Shown in pieces: positions 1 to 5,168 of a stretch of 8,863 nucleotides of DNA (position 1 is its first letter; each line of letters opens with the position of its first letter). The position numbers and the translations under genes are program-made. This DNA is from Planctomycetota bacterium (GTDB lineage: Bacteria; Planctomycetota; Planctomycetia; Pirellulales; UBA1268): assembly GCA_003669255.1 (NCBI GenBank), contig QWPO01000111.1, forward strand, positions 1 through 8,863, in the 5' to 3' direction. Below the pieces are notes generated by a model. It was given only the letters and a program-made list of their open reading frames with translations, was not told the DNA's origin and did no database searches.

Positions 1-665
1 ACGCCGCGGCGGATCTGGCCCACCTCGAGCGTCTCCATGAGCTGCTTCTTCCGCTCTGCCCGTTCCTGCTCGATGAGAGCCCGGCGGGAAACCACGATGT
101 TGCGGCGCGCCTCGTCGATCTTGAGCACGAGGCACTGGATGCAGCGGCCGCAGTAGTCGCCAATGTCGGCGGGACGACGAATATCGACCTGGCTGGCCGG
201 CAGGAAGACGTTGACACCCGAGATGTCGACGAGCAGGCCGCCCTTGATCTTTCGTGTGACGAAGCCAGTGACCACGTCGTTCTCGTGGACGCTCTCCATG
301 ACCCGGAGCCAGTCCTCGATCCGACGTGCCTTCCGCTTCGAGAGCGTGATCAGGCCCCGCTGCTCCTCCAGCGATCCGTCTTCAAACTCCTCCAGCAGCA
401 CCTTGACGGTGTCGCCAACCTGCGGCGGGGGCTCGGTCTCATCCCACTCGTTCCGCGGGATGTGGCCCTCGCTCTTGTAGCCCACGTCAACCAGCACGAA
501 CTCATCATCAACGCGGAGAATCTTTCCTTCCAGCACGGAGTTGACCGCAAGCGTGGCGGAGCCGACCGAGTATTCACCCTCGGCGGTGCCAGCCATGGCG
601 AGTTCAAGTTCCTGATCGAGTTCGTCTCCGAGTTCCAGTTCGCGAATGAGGTTGCGGTTGACCAT
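1..665 (-). CDS. rpsA: 30S ribosomal protein S1, N-terminal part (runs off left edge)
   Basis: Ribosomal protein S1 binds mRNA on the 30S subunit and helps initiation on structured or Shine-Dalgarno-poor messages. The 221 visible codons start at an ATG at 663-665 (MVNRNLIRE...) and the frame is open to the edge. Two S1 (OB-fold) domains are visible. The first covers about residues 45-112, with EGKILRVDDEFVLVDVGYKS and EGHIP, closing with GLITLSKRK. The second covers about residues 128-197, with VTGFVTRKIKGGLLVDISG and FLPASQVD, closing with NIVVSRR. A third begins near residue 214 (LEVGQIRRG), so most of the protein lies outside the window. An unusual C-x-x-C-x-x-C cluster (C172, C175, C178) sits in the second domain. 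No Shine-Dalgarno sequence precedes the ATG: the upstream 50 nt are pyrimidine-rich. The gene is divergent from the transglutaminase gene. The assignment is firm; the exact start is likely. Confidence 0.95.
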   Translation of the reverse strand, partial: MVNRNLIRELELGDELDQELELAMAGTAEGEYSVGSATLAVNSVLEGKILRVDDEFVLVDVGYKSEGHIPRNEWDETEPPPQVGDTVKVLLEEFEDGSLEEQRGLITLSKRKARRIEDWLRVMESVHENDVVTGFVTRKIKGGLLVDISGVNVFLPASQVDIRRPADIGDYCGRCIQCLVLKIDEARRNIVVSRRALIEQERAERKKQLMETLEVGQIRRG

Positions 666-790
666 GCGTGGGGGGTTTTGAGAAAAAACGGGGTTGGGGG
701 AGGAAAAATGACGCGGGCCACGAGGATTCGAGCCTCGCAGCATACCAGCGGTCTCCCGACTGAACAATCGAGCACGATTCCCCCGCCGCC
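666..790 (-). promoter_or_regulatory. Structured rpsA leader without Shine-Dalgarno sequence
   Basis: Read on the minus strand, the sequence before the rpsA ATG contains three successive hairpins. They are an AATCG/CGATT stem with a TGCT loop (766-779), a bulged CAG-T-CGG/CCG-CTG stem capped by a GAGA (GNRA) tetraloop (746-762), and a CGAGG/CCTCG stem with a 7-nt loop (721-737). A pyrimidine-rich, T-tract-containing stretch then leads to the ATG with no GGAG-like element. In E. coli and other gammaproteobacteria the rpsA initiation region likewise lacks a strong Shine-Dalgarno sequence, folds into several hairpins and is autoregulated by S1. A similar role here is inference, and the transcription start is not known. 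Confidence 0.4.
713..786 (-). other. tRNA-length cloverleaf-like fold (possible tRNA remnant or mimic)
   Basis: This 74-nt minus-strand segment begins GCGGG and ends CCCGC, which pair. Inside it is an exact 5+7+5 T-arm look-alike, with stem CGAGG/CCTCG and loop CTCGAAT that keeps the conserved C56-R57-A58 pattern. In the anticodon-arm position is a 17-nt hairpin. Against a working tRNA: the acceptor has two G-G mismatches, the D-arm lacks the GG pair, the anticodon-like loop GGGAGAC lacks T33, and position 54 is C. The segment TTCAGTCGGGAGA resembles a tRNA D-arm but sits in the wrong place. No anticodon can be assigned. It could be a decayed tRNA, a regulatory fold in the rpsA leader, or chance. 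Confidence 0.25.
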
Positions 791-886
791 GCAGCCTTCC
801 CGACCGTCTCGGCCTTGGGCCCTGCTCCACCCGGCCGGCATCCCGGGCCGATGGAACCTGAAAATGGCCGCTGGGAGCCTCGGGCA

Positions 887-1849
887 ATGACAACTCGACG
901 CACGCTGCTCGCGGGCCTCATGCCCATGGTCGCCCTGGCAACCTCGGCTCGAGGCCAGTTCCTGGAGCCAGCCGGGGGTGGCGACGGCGGCATCGCTCTT
1001 GGTGACGTCCGGGTGCAGAAATACCGCGTGGGCGTGGCGGTGACGGCGGAGGGCGGCCCCTGCCGGGGTATCTATGCCACCCTCCCGGTGCCGCACGAGT
1101 GGCCGGAGCAGAAGGTGCGGGTGGTGAATGAGGAGACCACCCCGCATGTGAAGTCACTCCGCTACCGGATGCTACCAGGCGACATCAAGCAGCTGGTGGT
1201 CGAGATCCCCGACCTCCCCTCAGGGCAGCAGGCGAAGGCGGTGGTGACGTTCGAACTCGAACGGGCGGCGATCCTCGCGCCCAAAGACACCGCCGGCCTC
1301 AAGCCCCCTGAGAAGCCCGACCGGGCGCTCAAGGCCCATCTCGGTCCCAGCCCCTACATCGAAGCCCGCGACCCGAAGATCGTGCGGCTCGCCAAAGCGA
1401 CCGGCGCGGATCTCGAGGGTTGGAAGAAGGTGGAGGCGATCTACGACACCGTCCGTGACAAGGTCGAGTATCGCAACGGCGAACTGAAGGGCGCTCGCCG
1501 GGCGCTGGCCGACGGCTGGGGCGACTGCGAGGAACTCACGTGCCTGTTCATCGCCATGTGCCGCGCCGAAGACATCCCGGCCCGCACGGTCTGGGTCGAG
1601 GGGCACTGCTACCCTGAGTTTCACCTTGTCGATGCAGCCGGAACGGGCCACTGGTATCCCTGCCAGGTAGCTGGCACGCGATCGTTTGGGGCGATGCCCG
1701 ATCAGTTGCCGATCCTGCAGAAGGGCGACGCCTTCCGCGACCCGGATCGGCCCGGCAAGCAACTCCGCTACGTGTCGGAGTTCATGAAGGGCGCGGCCGT
1801 CGAGGGCGGGGGCACACCTCGGGTCACGTGGATCCGTGAAGGCGCGTAG
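887..1849 (+). CDS. Exported transglutaminase-like domain protein
   Basis: A 320-residue protein of the transglutaminase-like (papain-fold) superfamily, whose bacterial members are mostly cysteine proteases or amidases. The chosen ATG at 887 has GGAG about 9 nt upstream and opens a signal peptide: twin arginine MTTRRTLL, then a hydrophobic stretch to about residue 22 (LAGLMPMVALATSARG). Upstream in-frame starts would bury this signal. An N-terminal beta-rich region (about 30-130) precedes the catalytic core (about 170-265). The nucleophile is in WGDCEE (C214). The likely histidine is H240 in EGHCYPEF. Where the acidic third residue usually follows (W-x-P-x-D), this protein has HWYPCQ, so the third catalytic residue is unclear. 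The end (ILQKGDAFRDPDRPGKQ) looks like a subfamily hallmark I recall from planctomycetes. The gene stands alone on this strand and converges on the next. The substrate is unknown; an envelope or periplasmic location is inferred. Confidence 0.8.
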   Translation: MTTRRTLLAGLMPMVALATSARGQFLEPAGGGDGGIALGDVRVQKYRVGVAVTAEGGPCRGIYATLPVPHEWPEQKVRVVNEETTPHVKSLRYRMLPGDIKQLVVEIPDLPSGQQAKAVVTFELERAAILAPKDTAGLKPPEKPDRALKAHLGPSPYIEARDPKIVRLAKATGADLEGWKKVEAIYDTVRDKVEYRNGELKGARRALADGWGDCEELTCLFIAMCRAEDIPARTVWVEGHCYPEFHLVDAAGTGHWYPCQVAGTRSFGAMPDQLPILQKGDAFRDPDRPGKQLRYVSEFMKGAAVEGGGTPRVTWIREGA

Positions 1850-1862
1850 GCCCACCGCGCCC

Positions 1863-1920
1863 GTAGCCGCAGGTTGGCAACCTGCGGTGCAGAAAGTAGT
1901 GCAGGTTGCCAACCTGCACC
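1863..1920. repeat. Composite palindromic repeat between convergent genes (single copy)
   Basis: Two perfect inverted repeats stand side by side. The first, at 1867-1887, has arms CCGCAGGTTG and CAACCTGCGG around one base. The second, at 1899-1919, has arms GTGCAGGTTG and CAACCTGCAC around one base. Each would form a 10-bp hairpin in RNA from either strand. The pair lies in the 86-bp gap between the stops of two convergent genes. The same two palindromes, in opposite orientation and with a longer spacer, occur in the 99-bp repeats near position 4900. There is no T-tract, so these are not classical intrinsic terminators, but a bidirectional 3'-end role (termination or transcript protection) is plausible. 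They resemble REP/BIME elements in form. Confidence 0.85.
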
Positions 1921-1935
1921 CACGCCAATCCTCGC

Positions 1936-2874
1936 CTACTCGGCGCCGATGAAGGCCGCATCTTCGCCGATCGGCCGGCCAAACTGATCGCGCTGCACCG
2001 GCGTGAACCACCGCGGCACGATCGGCAACCCGGCCTCTTTCCAGGCCGCCTCGAGGCGGTCGCCCGCGAGCTTGACGATCTTCTCGCGACCACGACCAAC
2101 GAGCGTGGCCCGGTCGGCCCACGGCGTGACGGGTCCTTCGAAGCCGGCGGCCTTCGCTGCCGTGAGCACCGCGGCGATGCTGATCACACCGGTGTCGCCC
2201 GGCATCAGTCGGTGGGCGTGTGTCAGTTCCGCCGAAGGCACATCGCGGGGCGCATCGGAGACGCGAACCTCGACGAGTTTGCCCTGCGGCACCTTAGCGA
2301 TCAGATCGAGCGGTTCGCCCGTCACGTGGAAAGCCCAGGCGTCGGCCACGGCACCGATCCGCTCGTGCGCCACCATCACCAGCCCGAGCAGGCCTTCGAA
2401 GGTGTGGATGAACTGCTGCGACTTATCCTGCCGGGCCTCAGCTTCAGGGCGAATCGTCAGGCCGAGCATGAGGTCGTGCTGGGCAAGCAGGTCGCCGATG
2501 TCGTGAAGCCGGGAGCGGTGGAGTTCGAAGAAGTCCTTGAACGAGTGCTCGTCGGAGGCGGGCGCGATGCTCGCCACTGCCCGCTTGCAGTCGGCAGCCG
2601 CAGCCAGTTCCAGCCGTTTCGGCAGCGCCGCCAGTTGCTCCTTGTACGTGGCCTCATCGGCGTCGAGTTGCACCGGGAGGTGGAAGGTGCCGCCCTTCAG
2701 CCGCGCGCTCACCATCAGTCGGCGGGCGTGGGGCACGCCGAATGCGTCGGACTGCTGCTGGAAATCGAGGATGTCGATATCCATCGCATCAAAGCCGAAG
2801 GACAACGCCAGTTCGATGAGTTCGCTGGGGCGTCCGGAGAGGGGCAGGCCGATCGTGCTGAGGTTGCGAAACAT
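1936..2874 (-). CDS. Sugar phosphate isomerase/epimerase-like TIM-barrel protein, active site degenerate
   Basis: A 312-residue protein resembling the xylose isomerase-like TIM-barrel superfamily (AP endonuclease 2 fold), which is abundant in planctomycetes. Family features seen: LIELALSFGFDAMDIDILDF in the first strand-helix unit, GAVADAWAFHVTG (D178, H183) matching the usual D-T-W/F-H segment, and the late block VRVSDAPRDVP...HRLMPGDTGVISIAAVLTAAKAAGFEGPV (R222, PGD). Several metal-binding positions look altered. LGLTIRP has T140 where family members often have Glu (LGLEF-P), R204 stands where His is usual before the N/S-D-A-P motif, and W252 follows GPVTP where Glu is usual. It may be a catalytically weak or non-catalytic relative. 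The start ATG at 2872-2874 has GGGGAG 11 nt upstream; in-frame codons further upstream overlap the divergent promoter region and lack family similarity. No substrate can be named. Confidence 0.7.
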   Translation of the reverse strand: MFRNLSTIGLPLSGRPSELIELALSFGFDAMDIDILDFQQQSDAFGVPHARRLMVSARLKGGTFHLPVQLDADEATYKEQLAALPKRLELAAAADCKRAVASIAPASDEHSFKDFFELHRSRLHDIGDLLAQHDLMLGLTIRPEAEARQDKSQQFIHTFEGLLGLVMVAHERIGAVADAWAFHVTGEPLDLIAKVPQGKLVEVRVSDAPRDVPSAELTHAHRLMPGDTGVISIAAVLTAAKAAGFEGPVTPWADRATLVGRGREKIVKLAGDRLEAAWKEAGLPIVPRWFTPVQRDQFGRPIGEDAAFIGAE

Positions 2875-2885
2875 GCGGTCTATCA

Positions 2886-2899
2886 CTCCCCGATGGGGA
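2886..2899 (-). promoter_or_regulatory. Hairpin covering the ribosome-binding site of the TIM-barrel gene
   Basis: On the minus strand TCCCC-ATC-GGGGA forms a 5-bp stem with a 3-nt loop (2887-2899). Its 3' arm plus the next base is the GGGGAG Shine-Dalgarno-like sequence (2886-2891), 11 nt before the ATG at 2874. If the hairpin forms, it would hide the ribosome-binding site. It is short and may be coincidental. Confidence 0.3.
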
Positions 2900-2906
2900 C
2901 TCCCTG

Positions 2907-2935
2907 TTGGAATGTCGTGGACGGGGAAGTATGAC
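2907..2935 (+). promoter_or_regulatory. Candidate sigma-70-type promoter for the uppP unit
   Basis: TTGGAA (2907-2912) and TATGAC (2930-2935) each match the housekeeping -35 and -10 consensus at four of six positions and are separated by exactly 17 bp. Transcription would start near 2942, giving a leader of about 27 nt before the uppP ATG at 2969. The site lies in the 94-bp gap between divergent genes. It is a consensus match only. Confidence 0.35.
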
Positions 2936-2968
2936 TGACGATCGCTGCATTTGGAAGCACCCTGGCCG

Positions 2969-3832
2969 ATGTCCATTCTCGAAGCGATCGTGCTCGGCGT
3001 CGTGCAGGGACTCACGGAGTTCCTGCCGGTTTCGAGCACGGCCCACCTCCGGGTCGTGCCCGCGTTTTTTGGCTGGGAAGACCCCGGGGCCGCCTACTCG
3101 GCCGTGATTCAAACCGGCACGCTCGTGGCGGTCTGCCTCGCCCTGCGAACCGACATCGCCGCCCTCCTCCGGGGCACCCTCGCCGCAGCCCTGGCTGGAC
3201 GTCCACTCTCCACGCCGGAGGCCCGGCTCGGCTGGCTGATCGTCCTGGGCACGATCCCGATCGTCGCGGCCGGGCTCGCGTTCAAGGATCTCATCCGGGG
3301 CGAAGCACGCCGGCTCGAGGTCGTTGTCGCCGCACTGCTTGCTGCCACCGCCCTGATGGCCATCGCCGAACTCGCCTGCCTCGCCCGAGCGCGCCGCCGC
3401 GGCACCACCGGCCGCGATGGCCTCGAGCGTGTCACCGCCGGCGACGGCATTGCGATGGGGCTCGCGCAGGCACTCGCCCTCATCCCCGGCACGTCGCGGA
3501 GCGGTGTCACGATCTCGGTGGGCATGCTCGCCGGGCTTGATCGCCGGACCGCCGCGAGGTTCTCGTTTCTGCTTTCGCTACCCGCCGTGGCGGCCGCGGC
3601 CATCCTCGAGGCCTGGCAGCAGCGGAGCGAGATTATGGGCAGCGGCCCCCAGGCCGTCGCGCTCGCCGTGGGAACCATCACCGCCGGCATCGTGGGCTAC
3701 GCCGCCGTACGCTGGCTCCTGAGGATGCTCACGGGCCACACGCTCTGGCCGTTCATCGTCTATCGGATCGGCCTGGCCGCTCTGCTTGCCGGGTCGCTGG
3801 CGGCCGGCTGGCTGCCGGCTCCCGCGATCTGA
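2969..3832 (+). CDS. uppP: Undecaprenyl-diphosphatase (UppP/BacA family)
   Basis: An integral membrane phosphatase that removes one phosphate from undecaprenyl pyrophosphate to recycle the lipid carrier for peptidoglycan and other envelope polymers; overproduction in other bacteria gives bacitracin resistance. The 287-residue length is close to the family norm (about 270). The first motif is VVQGLTEFLPVSSTAHL, with E17 and H26 matching E. coli E21 and H30, and Gln at the E. coli E17 position as in many homologues. The second motif, PGTSRSG (173-179), supplies the catalytic Arg R177. About eight hydrophobic segments are visible. The ATG at 2969 is preferred over a TTG 18 nt upstream because the conserved N-terminus (MSILEAIVLG) starts there. 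A weak GGAAG lies about 11 nt upstream. The gene probably forms an operon with the next gene, 25 bp downstream. Identification is firm. Confidence 0.96.
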   Translation: MSILEAIVLGVVQGLTEFLPVSSTAHLRVVPAFFGWEDPGAAYSAVIQTGTLVAVCLALRTDIAALLRGTLAAALAGRPLSTPEARLGWLIVLGTIPIVAAGLAFKDLIRGEARRLEVVVAALLAATALMAIAELACLARARRRGTTGRDGLERVTAGDGIAMGLAQALALIPGTSRSGVTISVGMLAGLDRRTAARFSFLLSLPAVAAAAILEAWQQRSEIMGSGPQAVALAVGTITAGIVGYAAVRWLLRMLTGHTLWPFIVYRIGLAALLAGSLAAGWLPAPAI

Positions 3833-3857
3833 CCGCGGCGGGCTACAACAGGTGGCG

Positions 3858-4862
3858 ATGCCCACCACTGTTCCCACCGACCCCGCGCATCCCACCGCCA
3901 GCTCTGCTGAGGAGCGGCCGCTCCGCGGCGGCCGCTGGCTCGACGTGATCGCCCTCGGCGTGCTTTTCGGAAGCCTGGCCGGATGGGCCGGATCATGGCA
4001 CTGGCTCCTCGACCTCACCACGCACTTCCGCTGGTATTGGCTCGTGCTCTCGCTCGGCGGCCTGGCCGCGTGCCTGCGCTGGCGGCGGCCGACGGCCGTG
4101 GCCTACCTCGCGATCGCCGCCATGGTGAACGCCCGCGACCTGCTCCCTTACTGGCTCCCGAAGTCCACGGTCGTGCCCGCGGCCACCGCCGCGGATGAGC
4201 GGCGGGTGTTCGTCGTGTCCATGAATGTGCATCGCGTGAACGACGATCCGACCGCCGCCGTGGCGTATCTCCGCGATCGGCGGCCCGACGTGGTGGCAGT
4301 GCTCGAGGTCGACGCGGACTGGGCCACCGCGCTCGATGGCCTCGCTGACGTGTTCCCACACCGCGTGATCCGCCCGCGAACCGACAACTTCGGGATCGCC
4401 CTGCTCTCCCGCTGGCCGCTGGACAGCGTCGAGGTGGTGGCGTTTACCGACACTGGCTTCCCGAGCATCGTGGCGACCGTGCGGCGACCGGCTGGCGACT
4501 TCCGGTTCATTGCCACGCATCCCTTTCCGCCATTCAACGCCCGCTGCACCGACCAGCTGGTGGCGCATCTCGACGGCGTGGCCAAAACCGCCGCCGCCGC
4601 GACGCTGCCGTGCCTCGTGGCCGGCGACTTCAACGCAGCCCCCTGGTCGCGGCCTTTCCGCCGGCTCGTGGCGACGAGCGGCCTCGTCGATTCAGCTCTG
4701 GGTCGCGGCGTGCAGGCCACGTGGCATGCGCATCTACCCGCCCCGCGCATTCCGATCGACCATGTGCTCGTGCCGCCGGAGGCGACGGTGCTCCGCCGCG
4801 AGGTCGGCCCCGACATCGGCTCCGACCACTTGCCCATCGAGGCGGAGATCGTGTTGCCGTAG
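3858..4862 (+). CDS. Membrane-anchored endonuclease/exonuclease/phosphatase (EEP) family protein
   Basis: A 334-residue protein with two parts. The N-terminal part (about 25-100) has two to three hydrophobic segments (LDVIALGVLFGSLAGW; WYWLVLSLGGLAACL; AVAYLAIAAMV). The C-terminal part (about 115-334) is a metal-dependent EEP (DNase I-like) domain. Its motifs occur in order: SMNVHRVN (N123), AVLEVDADW (E150, metal ligand), GIALLSRWPL, ATHPFPP (H221), AGDFNAAP (D257, N259), PIDHVLV (D301) and GSDHLPI (D323, H324). All expected catalytic positions are present. Known EEP substrates include nucleic acids, phosphoinositides and phospholipids; this membrane-anchored form is most like exported bacterial EEP proteins, but the substrate is unknown. 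The ATG at 3858 has AGGTGG just upstream and follows uppP by 25 bp, so co-transcription is likely. The last seven codons and the stop lie inside the first 99-bp tandem repeat. Confidence 0.85.
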   Translation: MPTTVPTDPAHPTASSAEERPLRGGRWLDVIALGVLFGSLAGWAGSWHWLLDLTTHFRWYWLVLSLGGLAACLRWRRPTAVAYLAIAAMVNARDLLPYWLPKSTVVPAATAADERRVFVVSMNVHRVNDDPTAAVAYLRDRRPDVVAVLEVDADWATALDGLADVFPHRVIRPRTDNFGIALLSRWPLDSVEVVAFTDTGFPSIVATVRRPAGDFRFIATHPFPPFNARCTDQLVAHLDGVAKTAAAATLPCLVAGDFNAAPWSRPFRRLVATSGLVDSALGRGVQATWHAHLPAPRIPIDHVLVPPEATVLRREVGPDIGSDHLPIEAEIVLP

Positions 4863-5138
4863 TAGGTGCAGGTTGGCAACCTGCACATACAGCAACGCCA
4901 AGCCTGGTTCACCGCAGGTTACCAACCTGCGGCTACGTGGGCGGAGATCGTGTTGCCGTAGTGGGTGCAGGTTGGCAACCTGCACATGCAACAACGCCAA
5001 GCCCAGTTCACCGCAGGTTACCAACCTGCGGCTACGTGGGCAGAGATCGTGTTGCCGAAGTAGGTGCAGGTTGGCAACCTGCACATGCAGCAACGCCAGG
5101 CCTGGTTCATCGCAGGTTACCAACCTGCGGCTACGTGG
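4842..5138. repeat. Three tandem 99-bp repeats carrying paired palindromes
   Basis: The copies are 4842-4940, 4941-5039 and 5040-5138, each exactly 99 bp and about 94-95% identical. Each holds a copy of the end of the upstream gene (GCGGAGATCGTGTTGCC plus, in copies 1 and 2, the TAG), then palindrome A (arms GTGCAGGTTG/CAACCTGCAC) and palindrome B (arms CCGCAGGTT/AACCTGCGG around three bases). Palindrome A lies at 4866-4886, 4965-4985 and 5064-5084; palindrome B at 4912-4932, 5011-5031 and 5110-5130. The array fills nearly all of the gap between convergent genes. A degenerate extra palindrome B (GCCAGTTACCGACCTGCGAC) follows at 5141-5160. The same palindrome pair, inverted, is at 1863-1920. 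It probably arose by tandem duplication of the gene tail plus the downstream repeat element. Confidence 0.95.
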
Positions 5139-5168
5139 GTGCCAGTTACCGACCTGCGACTCTCGCCG

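Noticed and set aside
350..1147. Long minus-strand open frame of 265 codons across the rpsA/transglutaminase gap
   Set aside because: It overlaps two well-supported genes in another frame, has a low-complexity Arg/Pro/Ser-rich translation with no domain, and is a typical high-GC shadow frame.
1863..1920. Classical rho-independent terminator
   Set aside because: The hairpins are strong, but neither strand has a T-tract after them, so a canonical intrinsic terminator is not supported even though a 3'-end role remains possible.
1906..2934. 342-codon plus-strand frame antisense to the TIM-barrel gene
   Set aside because: The opposite strand gives a recognisable TIM-barrel protein; this frame gives Arg/His-rich sequence without motifs.
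4842..5138. CRISPR array
   Set aside because: The units are near-identical tandem duplications of 99 bp including gene sequence; there are no short repeats with unique spacers and no cas genes.
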